Assembly (NCBI GenBank): GCA_001051155.2
Contig: JYIP02000003.1
Location: 434,001-498,000 of the forward strand
Source of the DNA: Chrysoporthe austroafricana
Lineage: Eukaryota; Ascomycota; Sordariomycetes; Diaporthales; Cryphonectriaceae
Direction of reading: 5' to 3'
DNA: 64,000 nt
The position numbers and the translations under genes were made by a program. Below, piece by piece: positions 33,156 to 44,883 of the stretch. The notes under the pieces are model-generated. The model worked only from the letters and a program-made list of their open reading frames with translations. It ran no database searches and was not told the origin of the DNA. Each line of letters opens with the position of its first letter. Position 1 is the stretch's first letter.

Positions 33156-33785
33156 GTATATATCTAGGCAAGCGTCACCCTATTTTTCTCTTTTTTCTTG
33201 TAGCTGAGAGGCTTCACCATCATATCAGGACCAAATCTCTGCAATGAGGCCGGTTGCTAGTGAAAAACCTCGGAGACAAACGTTTCCTTTTAACCCTGTC
33301 CATGTAAGGTGAACTCGAGCTCGGCCCTATTCTCTGATAATGACCCTTTTCCCCCGGCAGTGACGACTCTGAGCATCAAATTCGAAGACGTGCCGTATTC
33401 AAGCATGCAGGCACAAGGGAGACAGGAGACATGTACGGACAGAGCTCTTTATGTCTTTCCAACCCGTCCCCTATACTTTACCCGTAGATTCCATTACTCA
33501 TCTCGGTGTTGCTTTCTTGTGAGCGACGCACCTTCACTCTCCAACCTGTTATGGGTGATCATTGCTCCTTCCCCTGGCCTAATTTGTTGTGCCCTCGTCA
33601 GTTGTGTTTGTTTATGTTAACTCATGTCCTCGTATCCAACAAGCTGCCATCTCACGATCGTTTGCGAAAGAACCAACACAACATCCACCCGGGCATACAC
33701 AACCAATCATCACTTCCAACTCGATATAAGATCAAATTACACAGAAACTCTAACTCAATCAATATAGTAGACCTCTATTTTGACT
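33156..33785. other. Intergenic and 5' leader of the MYND gene
   Basis: The last ~120 bases before 33786 are A/C-rich, like a fungal 5' leader. No other gene. Confidence 0.4.
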
Positions 33786-35115
33786 ATGCAGGCGGTGTCG
33801 AACAATGGTCCTAGTGGTGAATATTCTCCCCGTGACGGTGACTCGTGGTAGAGCTTAACCCCGCCATACGAGTGCCTTGCGTGCAGAAGTAGACTGAAGG
33901 ACATGGGGCTTCTCTGCCCGCACTGCAAGGCGGTTCGATACTGCAGCCCGAGGTGTCGGCAGCGAGATGAGCTTAATCACCTCAGGGTCTGCGTATCCCC
34001 CAACGACCCACAGTACAACACGGCGCCGGCGCTGGAGCATCCCCTCGATCCATGGGACCCCGCGAACCCGCTGGCATTACGGCATAGGCCTCGTCTACAG
34101 GAAAAAGAATGGCAGCAGCTCTTCGAGCATACCGACCCCGCCCGTGGGCGGGTTCTGGAAATATTTCCCAAGATGTCTTACGGAGCCTTGCTGGCGGAGG
34201 CAGAAGCAGGTGTGCATCCTCTCTGTCACAGCGCCAGTCACTGGGCGTGTGACATGGGCTGCCCAGGGCCAAGCGGGCTCAGTGGGATGCAGCCTCTCAA
34301 GTTTCTTCAGTCAGCGGAAAGGCCACCTAAGATTTACACCAATCCGCCGGCCCCAGGAACCACACTGTTCTGTCCCTTCAGAGAAGAGAAGATTGTGGCA
34401 CACCTTGGCATATGGTTGCGCAATCGCTGGATTAGCAACATTCAACGGAAGGCCGTGGTTCTCAGCAGCCAGAGCCATTATTTGCAAACGTTAAGAAACT
34501 CTGCAGGGAAAGACGTAGAGGCAGAACTCGAAAGGTTTACAGATCTTTGTAAGGCAAGTACAATAATATTCTGGGCATCCCGTCCTGAAATCACTTGATG
34601 TTGGAAGGCGTCTGACATAGCTTCAGTATGTCGCACGTCGAGAGCAACGACAGAACCAGCACGGTTCCTATCTCTTGACATCGCTCCTTGTGAAGCAAGG
34701 GCGCCTGGGTGACCCGGCTTGCTAGGAGTTCTGGGCATCCAGCCGTGACGGAGACCCTGCCCGCTTCATCATTGCTGAGCTCACCAGGCTCAACAGACCC
34801 GGTTACGACGAGGGAACCCAATGGGAATTGTTTGATGTCCAGGATATGGGAAAACTCCACAGAAACCACGAGGGTCTGGAACTGCTCCATGGACAATGGG
34901 CACGGGCTGTTTCCTCCCGTGAGTGGGAGGCCGAAATAAGCTCCAGTAACGGAGGTGCCAACACATTTCGCGAGAGTAGTGAATCAAGCACCAGAAATGG
35001 CGGCACACTTGGCGAAGATGATGGAAAACCACCCAGTCCAAATATCAAACGCGAGTCGTCTGACGAAGATGGCATCACATTCGGCGACGGTGGCAGCTCT
35101 TTTGGTGCAAGCTAG
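33786..35115 (+). pseudogene. MYND zinc-finger protein gene, broken at three places
   Basis: An ATG at 33786 behind a leader-like region starts MQAVSNNGPSGEYSP. A TAG at 33849-33851 interrupts; the same frame then gives the full MYND finger, CLACRSRLKDMGLLCPHC...RYCSPRCRQRDELNHLRVC, and runs to 34598. A GTAAGG donor lies at 34549, but every usable acceptor leads to the wrong frame for the next coding stretch (YVARREQRQNQHGSYLLTSL from 34627). That stretch is itself cut by TAG at 34723-34725 before FIIAELTRLNRPGYDEGTQW. After 34900 two frames look equally coding-like. A start at 33903 would lose the first zinc-ligand pair. I infer a decayed gene; sequencing errors are the alternative. Confidence 0.6.
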
Positions 35116-35997
35116 CAACCCATCTAGTCCACCCTAACTATTAAATGCGAACCACTGCCCGAAATTTCAACGAAACGCACACTCAGCACAATCTACGAGA
35201 AGTACTTATGCACTATGGCGCAAGTATACATGATCGAAAGGGTCTCTTGAAAGACTCATGCTCACCTGCACGGGGGTCGGTTGGTCAGACGATGTTCCCG
35301 GGCAACGACTATTTTACAGTGAATCGGCGTAGGCTGCTGCTACAGTTTGGCGAGGTATGCGGCAAAGTCTTTTGAATGGCTACTAAGAGAGGTTCATGGT
35401 GGGGACTGTTTATTAGACAAGCAGCGTTCAAAATGCTGTGAAGAGAGCTGAGCGCTATGGAGTAGTGTTAGTGAGAGAATGATTCCTCATAGATCGGCAG
35501 AACAAGCAATACGACGAGAAATTAAGGGAATGCAGTGGCTTCAGAGGGTAATACAGACGAGCAGGAGAAATACAATACGCTTCTACTACTTCATAGCTGA
35601 AACATCTCCCCTACTAAGTACTCATTACAAGATGTAGCGGAATATTAGTCCGAATTCCTGGAAGCTATCCATGCTACAATCATAACCTCCCCCCTTCTTA
35701 AGCTGCCAAAATACGTTGCGGACAGCTGATGAGCTGTGCCTGATGAAAATAGTGCCCTCTTCACAACTTGCTACCACTGCGAAGTTGCGTGTGGCTGCAT
35801 GCGGCTGTCCAGAAAAGATATGCTCGGGAATCTAGCTGCTGGGATCAGCTATGCAGACTCGTGTATATTGCAAAAGAGATACCGACCAGAGAACTCCAGC
35901 CAACATACAATCAACCTCCGCTCTGCTGCGCGCCGCTTTGCTATCAGGCGAAATCATCGTTGTTCTTCTGAACTCCTGCGCACTGTGTAATCACGAC
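35116..35997. other. Intergenic
   Basis: No gene recognised; open frames at 35736-36279 plus overlap the next gene on the other strand and are shadows. Confidence 0.4.
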
Positions 35998-37059
35998 TTA
36001 ATCCTCCAGTCTCATTTCTTTCAACAGCTCGTTGACACTCTTCAGAGAAGCTTCCCTGACATCTTCAATGTTCGAGATCTCGATGTTCGGTGGAGACACT
36101 TGACCATTGGCCTCGTCGTCCATCTTCAGCTTGATGACTGCCCATCGGTGGCTCATGCTCGTCTCCCACGACACTGGACTTCGCTTCTTCTTCTTGACAC
36201 GACCGTTTGGATCAAACTGTTTGAACTTCTGCTCGAGCATTCGTACGGTCTCCTGGCTGTGAGGAGCAAGAAACTGTAGACGAGTGATCTTGTAGTAGCC
36301 CGCAAATCGGAAACGGCCTCTGCGTGAGTCGACCTCTTCAAAGATGGCGATCGGACTGAGGTCGAATATAGAAAGGTCCGGGTTGTAGCTCGAAGATTGA
36401 TTCGGTAAAAAATTGGGCCGTTGATTGACAATCGGTTTCGTGTCGCCAGCCGATTGCTTCTCGAGGGCAGCCTCATCCTCGGCGGGCCCCTTATATTTGG
36501 TCGACGTCATGGCCTCATTTTCTGCCTCATTTCCGCCACTCTCCTCAGAGATCACCTTTTCGCGTCTCTCCGCAATCACTGCCTTGGTATCCTCGTTCGT
36601 CAACTCTGCTTGACATTGACCAGTCTCCCATCCTAACTCAACGCCGTCCGACGAAAGCTTCTCGTTCAGGCCCATATCATCGTTGAACACGTCTCCACCC
36701 GGGAGTAGGAAAATATTCGATTTCACAAAGATAATGCCATCACGTTGCCATCGAGGATTTGCGCCCTTGAATAGCATGACGTACTTGAGCTTGGCGGGTT
36801 CATCAGCTGACGCGTTGAGGGTGCTGTGGTACGTGTACTTGGAAGAGAAGACAGGGGTGCTGTCTTCAGGATCTTTGGATGACGGTGCTGAGTAGTAGCG
36901 ATGAACATCTATGTGGCGGTAGAGTGACTCTTGGTTGGGCGTGGGAGGCAAAGCCTGGTCGAAGGTAACCTTAGCATGATCAGCAGCGCCCGTATCACCG
37001 GCGGCCTGATTCTGCTTCTGGCGAAGAGCGGGAGGGACGTATGACGTTCTTGTAGACAT
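35998..37059 (-). CDS. Conserved fungal protein of unknown function
   Basis: Single exon, 353 residues. I chose the ATG at 37059 (MSTRTSYVPPALRQKQ) over the upstream frame start at 37305, because the added N-terminus has no conserved look and the YVPPALR motif is a typical start for this kind of fungal protein. The protein has an ordered part (LKYVMLFKGANPRWQRDGII, FVKSNIFLLPGG), an acidic, Lys/Glu-rich linker, then a second ordered part (FDLSPIAIFEEVDSRRGRFR, YYKITRLQFLAPHS) and a basic KKKKR cluster. No catalytic motif seen. Likely intracellular; function unknown. Confidence 0.75.
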   Translation of the reverse strand: MSTRTSYVPPALRQKQNQAAGDTGAADHAKVTFDQALPPTPNQESLYRHIDVHRYYSAPSSKDPEDSTPVFSSKYTYHSTLNASADEPAKLKYVMLFKGANPRWQRDGIIFVKSNIFLLPGGDVFNDDMGLNEKLSSDGVELGWETGQCQAELTNEDTKAVIAERREKVISEESGGNEAENEAMTSTKYKGPAEDEAALEKQSAGDTKPIVNQRPNFLPNQSSSYNPDLSIFDLSPIAIFEEVDSRRGRFRFAGYYKITRLQFLAPHSQETVRMLEQKFKQFDPNGRVKKKKRSPVSWETSMSHRWAVIKLKMDDEANGQVSPPNIEISNIEDVREASLKSVNELLKEMRLED

Positions 37060-37838
37060 CTTCAATGTTGAGCTCGCTTTACGCAGCAGTCGTCGATGGC
37101 GTATTAGAATGGCGAGATCACGAAGTAGAGGGGAGGCGGCGCGCAAGTGGTAGTATGATGGGCACAGGACTGGTGGGAGATAGACAGCAGTGACACTGGA
37201 ATTTGAGTTGGAAAAACAAGACCACCAGATTTGAAGGATTTGATTGATGGCAGGTAATGTTTTGAGACTGGGTTTGGTAAAGTTGATATTGAGCTTAGTC
37301 ATCAAATTCGCTGCATTTCACGACCAGGTAGCAAAACAACAGCTTGCATTTTGCTATGGCTTTATTTGATCATATTCTAGAGAATTGTGACATACTGGCA
37401 TGTCTTGAGCCACGATATTTATAGTATCATGCCCTTTGACCATAAAAGCAACCAGTCCCATTTCCCAGGTCAATCTGTGTATGTAGTGCACCTCCCACTC
37501 ACATTTAGCTTCCACAGAACATTACCTTTGTGGATACTTCGATCGCAAGATTATCTATGTATCAGAATTTGAATATCATGAACAATCGTGATGATCTTGA
37601 ATTCCTCAAATGGTCATGCACTAGGACCACCCGCCATGCCCCCCCAGCTCAAGAGCTACTTGCGATAGTCATTGCATCCACAACGGTGCAGTTGAACATG
37701 CTTTCTTCTCAGCATTATGTTGAGTCCAGAGTGTGAAATATTGTAGACATTCATGAATTCTAGTGTGAAAGTGATCATTGATATTCTGTTGTAACTTTCC
37801 ATCATTCGTTGTGTGTCTCTTGCCTTTAACTTGAGCCC
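37060..37838. other. Intergenic
   Basis: Upstream of the preceding minus-strand gene and downstream of the DUF3602 gene. No gene recognised. Confidence 0.4.
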
Positions 37839-38180
37839 TCATCTGGCCTTGTACTGGTTTGCTTTGTTTGACTTGCTCTTGAATATGCCCTTCAAGTCCC
37901 CCCAAATACTTGTGCTTCGTGATAAACTCAAAGCCGATGCCGAACTCCACACGCTGCTTCGGCGCCGTCCTCCCTGCTCCGAAGGTAGGGGATACGGGGC
38001 CACGGCTTCAGCCCTTGTACCTAGAATGGCGAGGGACATGATCAGATTCGTATCTAGCAAGTCTCTAGCAGGCGCCCTCGTCTTGCGTCCATGGTGGGCA
38101 TTAAATAGGGTCTTACGAATGTTTCCGGCCCCGCCGATTCCAAAAGACCTGCGCCTTTCTTCCTGGACGTAGTTTTTCAT
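37839..38180 (-). CDS. Small DUF3602-type protein
   Basis: Exons 38180-38117 and 38020-37839 around a 96-nt intron (GTAAGA...TCTAG) give 81 residues in frame. The N-terminus carries the GIGGAGNIR motif that defines DUF3602, and the second exon has RRRSSVWSSAS, a Ser-rich segment likely to be phosphorylated, and a basic tail (GIFKSKSNK). Retaining the intron keeps the frame open (113 residues) but breaks the known pattern after the motif. Function unknown. Confidence 0.75.
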   Translation of the reverse strand: MKNYVQEERRRSFGIGGAGNIRKTLFNAHHGRKTRAPARDLLDTNLIMSLAILGTRAEAVAPYPLPSEQGGRRRSSVWSSASALSLSRSTSIWGDLKGIFKSKSNKANQYKAR

Positions 38181-40753
38181 GTCTGCGGATAGGGTCCAGC
38201 TGGGAGTTCAGTCATCTTTGCGTGTGAACAGGTTCAGGTTGGAATGTGTCTCAGAGGCGGCTGCTCGCTGTATATAAACGTTTGTAAGACATCTGCTTTC
38301 AGGATAAGTCTACCCCCGGCCATTGGCCAAACATTGTGTCATCGAACGTCCGTAGCGTCGCGTAGGGCCTCTCGCTCCCGCCCCTGCCGCAGAGTTTCGC
38401 CTCTTATGGCGCCGCGATCTACACACAGCAGATAGGCTAGGCCAGTTTGAGTGGTAGAGCGAAACGCCCAAGGACAGACTTATCTTCTAGACCAGCAATG
38501 AGATGTGCCGAATAAGCGAAGTCTCGTCACACTCGGGAAAATGTCAAGTCTTTTCATGCTTACTGTTTCTTCATCATATTGCTTTACTGAATTGATTACA
38601 TGCACTTCATCATAAGTTTCTCCTCATAGTTAATTTGGGCTGAGGTTTTTCACCACGCCAAATGTTTGTCGTGCTGGCCTATTTCCGAAGTCTGAGAGAG
38701 GCATTGCCTTGTACACCAGCACATTGTTTCTAAGATCATCGGCTAAGTAGAGCTACTATAAGTAGTTCGTAGTCTATTGTTGTGGAGGCCCTGGTCTCTT
38801 CGGGACAGTAGAGAAAGTGATCCTGAAAGTCCGTAGATATGATGGTGGAGATTAGTGACCAGGTCATTCCAGTTTGCAGCAACACGAAGCTATTTGTAAC
38901 AGCTGATTAGATCCCCGGAGACATCAGATAACAAGAGACTATCAACAGATGCGCAGAGGAAGCCCCGTACTATTTTGATGCTAACATATGTTGACTTAGT
39001 GGGCTACGCTAGACTGATCTACAGCGTGACCCGAGGTCCCATATAGATCTTCCTCATACGCTGGATCAGATCTATGTTGGCCAACACATCAATAGTCTAG
39101 ATGCGTTCAATGCCAGTATAGCTCAGCCGCCCAAGGAGACTCTGCTGCCAGTCGTTAGTACACAAGTCCAAAGACTTCAGCCAGCGCCGGACAATGTGAC
39201 TGGAAGAGATTGCTCGTCGAGATCCCCAGAAGTTTTGAGTGATTTGACGGGATGGCAACCACTGCCGCTGCCGCCGCCTGCATGGCAGGCACTCAGATAC
39301 AAGGACTGCTCGTGTTTAAATATCCTAAGTGCGTTCACGAGGGCTAGTATGGCGCACTGCGTACTATTGTGTATCTACCTTTTCCGTAGCCCTTAAAATC
39401 ATCCTAGCAAGAGATTCACCAATGGTGGAGGGTTGCCTTGGAGCTTTAATCTGTCTTTGCCTTTCTCCTTGCATTCTTCCTACTCATTGGGGACCCAGAA
39501 GCTGCCGGTACGAACTAGAACGGTCTGATATACGGTGTCGTGTTCCTTTTCCCATTTGTGTCCTATACCGTATGTGGGAGACACCGTTATGTAGGACCGG
39601 TCAAGTAGTTCATAAAGTTAGAGTAAGGTAGATGATCAGTTTGAAAAAAGATTGTAGTATTTTGCAATATAGCGACCTTAATGCAGAGTTGTGTCAAAAG
39701 ACGAGAGTGCTGAAAGACAAACTTCTACGGCACGTTGTTCGTAAGTAGATTAATCAATGTGAAATTACAAGGTGTGGAACTTGTAAGGAGGAAAGTTCTG
39801 TGCTACGCATGCGAGCTGCAGCCATGGATATTGGGATGTGAATTTAAGAGAATCGACAACTTTTGAGGCGAGGTGCTGGTGAGAAGGCCGGCCCAAGAGG
39901 GCGGGAGTCCCCAATGATAAATGCACTGCCCCCCTTTCCAGTCTTCCTGGAGGTTTGTGGCTCCATGCCCTGTACCGTCCGCCGTCAAACTGCTGACTCG
40001 CAACACGTCAATATGCATGAACAAGCCACACCGTCACTGGTTGAGAACGAAGACGAAGCCCAGGGCCTGGAGCTGGGGACGTCGGCTGGGGACGTCGGCG
40101 ATTCGTAGCGTGCCCCACATCGATGTCGGTCGTAAAATATTTGGAGAGCGGTACCTCCGTCCCAAGGTAGACAGTCAAGAGTCATCCGTGATGCTTACTA
40201 CAGGCAGAGGTCAGAAATGGCTGAAATGCTACTCGGTATGCAATTTCGCCTTCAGCCTTCGTAATGCGACACGGCATCCGCACGGTCGATTATGGACTGG
40301 AACACTACGCGGAGGAGGCACAACGCGACGTGGCGATACTAGCGTACATAGTCGCCATGCGAGTGATGGCGACGATGCGTCCTCCTAGGATGTGGCTGAC
40401 ACCTAGCAATTGATGCTTGTCTTAGATGGTGATGCAAAGCGGTAGACTCAGATGCCAAGAGCTTATCACTGTCGAATATCATATCCCGGACGTGTCAAGC
40501 CCCCAGGGTGTCGTAAAGCTGTAGTTCAAATGGCCAGATTTAGTGCCCAGCGCGGCCTCGACCAGCTGCCTCGAGATTCTGTTCTAACATCTTGGTTCTG
40601 ACGTACTTCTAATTCGATTCGAATTAACGAGATATCTTGGAGTCTCGAAGCTCATATTAAAGCAGCGCGATTCTCTAGGGTATCAAGATCCTCTATCACT
40701 TCGCTCACAGAACTCATCATGACCAGCCAACCTCATCCAACCTCGAAACAATC
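38181..40753. other. Gene-poor intergenic region
   Basis: About 2.6 kb. Open frames (39196-39396, 39329-39631, 39863-40388) lack family signatures and splice coherence. I see no repeat matching elsewhere in the window and no RNA gene. Confidence 0.4.
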
Positions 40754-42468
40754 CTACACTGTAGTCACGACCTCTGGGGCCGTCTTGGTGCTGTCCTCAT
40801 TGTGCAGGTGCTCGCCGGCCACATGACCAGGCGGAAGCGCCACACCTTCAATGGCCCCATCCGAGAGATCCTCCACCTTAGTGACATGCTCAACGTCGTA
40901 GTTGGTATCGCGGACACCCCAAAGGACCCAGAAGCACAGCGGGAGGGAGACGAGGAGCATGAGCCACGACGCGAGGTGTTCCCCGAGATATGCAGTCTAC
41001 GAAGATGGTCAGAATCTGAGGGCCAAGGAGTCGTGATCTGGGGACGCTGCTCACCTTTACGGCATCCATGCCGAACGAGACTGCCGCGCCGGCGCTCTGT
41101 ACTCCCTTGTAGTAGCCAGCCATTCGTGCAAGTTTGAACGGCTCGTTAGTCAGAGACGACATTGTATAGTACGCAAGACCCTGGTAAGTCGCGTCCGCCA
41201 TGTAGTATGCCATCAGCAAAATAATGGGGCCAACAGCGACTCCAACGCTCCAGTCCCACGGGATTGTCTCGCCGCGGACAACCTTGTCACCACGCTGGAA
41301 TTGGACCTGGAAGCCGAGACCAGCCGCCCAGACGAGGCAGTTGAACAGCACGACGAAGACAGTCGCGGTCAGCGCTCGCTTTCGTCGGCCGAATGGCAGG
41401 TTGTCCGTGAGTTGTCCGATGATCAGGGATCCGACGACCTGCCCTACGCCCTCGAGCAGCGCAACAAGAGCGCGGGTCCGCCCGTTGAAGAGCACGGTGA
41501 CGATGGCGCCCTGGTAGGCGTAGAAGTAGTTCGAAGAGAAGAACATCGGGAACAGGGCAATCATCCGCCAATCCTTGCACAGAGCCCACAGCTCTTGAGC
41601 CTCCCGCCTCGGGGAGATCGCGTCCTCGAGCTCGACGACGGTGCCGTCACCACGGATGACGCTGTGTGGTGGCAGCAGGAGCCAGGAGGTGAAGATGGAC
41701 GTGAGCATGATGATCATGAAGGCGAGGTAGACGCCGGTGGACACGCCGGGGAGCTCGGAGTGCGCCTCGATCCCCAGCGCGATGGAGGAGCCGACGATGG
41801 TACCGAGTTGGAAGATGGCCCAGAAGAGGGTGAAGGAGCGCCCCTTGTCCTTTTCGAGGGGGTAGGCCATCATAATGGCGCCCTGGGCCGCCCATAGTAG
41901 CGCTGCCGTGAACCCGAGGATCGCACCGGCGAGGATGAGAAACCAGCGCGTGCCGTGGACCTGGAAGGCCCAGAGGCCGCCGATATAGAGAGAATAACCC
42001 ATGGTGCCGATCGAAAGGGTCAGCCTGGGGCCGAGCACATTCTGTGTTCGGAAGCGTCAGCACAAGGGCTCTTGAGGCCACCAGCGCTGCGACGGCGCCA
42101 GAGGTCGTGGCATAAGGGCTTACGTTGACTGAGCCTGCAAAGAAGCCACCGATAGCAAAACAGCCATAGAGCACACCATTGGCAGTATCGGAGAGCGTCG
42201 TGTCCTCAGTTCCACTGCGCGCGACGTGAATCAGTCCCTGTACAGCGATGCTTACTCCTGTCTCAGAGGTCCATACCCAGCGCCCAGACCGCTTACGGCG
42301 GAGAACATGCCCACCGAGCAAAAGGTCACGAAACCGAGGATGGCGACCTGGGTCCATGGCGAGTTATCTGTGATTCAAGACATTAGGAAGGCCGCCGGAG
42401 CTAGGACTGTCCTCTATTGACATACATCGCACCGGGCCAATCTTGGCCGCGGCCAGATTGATGGGCAT
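40754..42468 (-). CDS. UNC93-like major facilitator membrane protein
   Basis: Five exons, 42468-42426, 42367-42256, 42214-42124, 42041-41055 and 40996-40754, total 492 codons (491 residues) with all phases matching. The start (MPINLAAAKIGPVRY) leads into NSPWTQVAILGFVTFCSVGM and SAVSGLGAGYG, the UNC93/DUF895 signature. It continues with NVLGPRLTLSIGTMGYSLYI and AQGAIMMAYPLEKDKGRSF. About 11-12 hydrophobic segments follow. The last exon gives LASWLMLLVSLPLCFWVLWG and a cytosolic tail. Fungal homologues are plasma-membrane proteins of unclear substrate, sometimes next to secondary-metabolite genes. Confidence 0.88.
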
Positions 42469-44883
42469 CTTGACCGCGTGTCTGATCGAACAGCACGAAA
42501 TCAGGTCGAGAAGGGGTCCGGACTCTGGCTGTCACGGGCAGTGACACTGTTCTCCGGTAGCGCCAGACGAGGAAGGGAGAGAGGCTGAACGCAGGGAGAA
42601 ACAAGCGCCGTCGCTGTTTGAAACAGAACGATCTCTTCAAATCCTTTTAACCCTTGACCGACAATATGGCAGGGTCGCGTGGCTCATTTGACAATCAGGT
42701 ACCAGCCCAATGATAGGGAGCGTGGGATCGACTAGCCCCTGATAGACGTGCCATGGGGTGGTAGGGTGGCCCCGGTCGAATACGGATGTCACGTTCTATC
42801 CGTAGGGGTGGGTAAGCACGAAGCTTATCGGTGCGTGGGTCTCGCTGTTGTTGCATCGGTAACGAGCTGATTTCGATTCCACAGGGCTCGGCTATGGAGA
42901 CTATTCACCCTTGGGCCACCTCCACACAGCGCGTACAGAAGTGATAAGACTTGGGGGGGCATAGCAGGATCCGTCACTCTGGCTGGACTATCGTACAGCA
43001 CTGCTCGAGATCACCCGACCAAATTGCCCGTTCTGATAACCCGGTCCGGATCGCGCTCCTCCAGCATGCGAGGGCTGGTTGCCCCTGGGTCTCGGTCTGC
43101 TGCCGGGATGATAAGAGCGGAGGTTCCTCAACTCGAGCAAACGTGCATGTCAGGGCTGTCACGAGCCCGTGACGAGACTCGGGCCATGTCTGTTTATTGA
43201 ACGACTCAGGCCCAGCGTTCAGCATGCAAGGCGCAGCAAGTCCCCAGCAACCCGGATGATTTGCACCGCACTCCACTCTAGGCCCTGCATTGAAATCATG
43301 GAACACAAAAGAGGAATGGCTAAATCCGGAGTGAAGATCAGTACCACGTCCCCGCTGTCACTACCCAGTAAAAGTGAGAAGCTCTCTCCGCCGGTCAAGG
43401 CCGGGAATGTGCGACGTTCCCCAATTAGAATGCCATTTTGGTATGAAATTACTGGGTAGTCTTGAATCTGGAATATACCTGGGGCCCGTTCCTTCGCATT
43501 CTTCTACATTTCTTCTCTTTAATAATTCACTGAATGCTTCCCTTCTTGGACCCACTTGCGCATCCATGACAATCCGACAGGATTCAGGCTGCTCAACGTT
43601 GAGCTCGCGGCGAGTGCGCGCTCGGTCGTCATGTGCTGTGTTGGGGCAGCCACTGCTCTGTTATCGTTGTCTGCATTTTCTGCCTAGAGGATATTAAAGA
43701 GCCTAGGAGCTTGAAAGCCAGGTTGCGCACTGCGACAACCGCGTCATCTTTTGAAGTTGCTGCTTGCTCACAGACAGGCGAGCGATGTCTCCATGTGACC
43801 AGGTGCCATCTGCGAGCGAAGTATCACAGACAGCAGCAAGGTGAATATCGTGGTCCATCCTCTTGTCGAAAACCTCCATCCACATCGCCCTCCTGTCCGC
43901 GACCAACGATACTTTAGCGCTTTGACAGCCGGATCCCGCTCTCACACCCTGATCGTCTTGGATGATGCACGGTCGAGCCGAAGTGGAAGACGAAGACGGT
44001 GTAAGCCTTGTGGGTGGTCGCTAAGTATCCAGTCTGAGTGGTCGGTCCAGATATTCTAGTTTGAGGACCAATGACATGCTTGGGTACGGGCATCTGTTGA
44101 TTGAGCCTACGGTAAGTGCCGAGCAAGGTCTCCATGGCTTGGTGCTCATCCTGTCCGCCAGCATTGCGCGAAAATAAAGCTGGTGCTAGTTGTGGTAACG
44201 TAGGATGGGTGCAAAGTACGCCGCAGCGCGCGCGTGAGCTGCGTCTCCTACATTCAGTCCATCTCGTGGCCAAAGAAGTTACCAGCGACATCAAAACTCG
44301 ACAAACCCATCACGGGACAGACATGCTCTCTAGACTAGGCACACGATTCCATTGAGGTCCGCAGCGTTCACCGCCAACTCGCTAGCCGCGTCATTTTCGC
44401 TCTCTGATGTATATCCTCTCGATTTTGTCAGAGTACTAACCGATAGAGTGTCCTCTCACAAAGACATGCTTGCCTGGACGAATGAGTTGGTCGTCAGAGA
44501 CTCACTAGAATGAAGGGTTTCTGTACGCGCATATGGGCTAAAGCGCTGCGTTTGGTCTCTTCAACGGAGGGACAGACACGCTTGATTAATACGGCATGCT
44601 CTGGTGTGGTGGGAGGGAACTCTGAAAGAAGCTCAACGGCCCGAAAGTACTGAGCTCCGATTACTAAAACAACTCAACTCTGGCTTGCGTGCATTGATGT
44701 CCTGTATGTTATAGTCTTGGAGTGAAAGATCTAGCCCCTTCCGGTCCATTTGACCACCTAGGAAGATACTGCATGTGGTGCATGTGTATAAGGAGTTGGG
44801 ACGTGTAGCTAATGATATCATAGCTGCTTTGTTGGAAGATTAATGGCTAGAATATCTGAGATCAACAAGCTATCACTAACTAT
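42469..44883. other. Gene-poor intergenic region
   Basis: About 2.4 kb. Several overlapping open frames of 70-126 codons on both strands (43374-43697 plus, 43914-44294 minus) with no recognisable product. Confidence 0.4.

Noticed and set aside
37059..37305. N-terminal extension of the conserved fungal protein
   Set aside because: The extra 82 residues are not conserved-looking and the downstream ATG starts a typical YVPPALR N-terminus.
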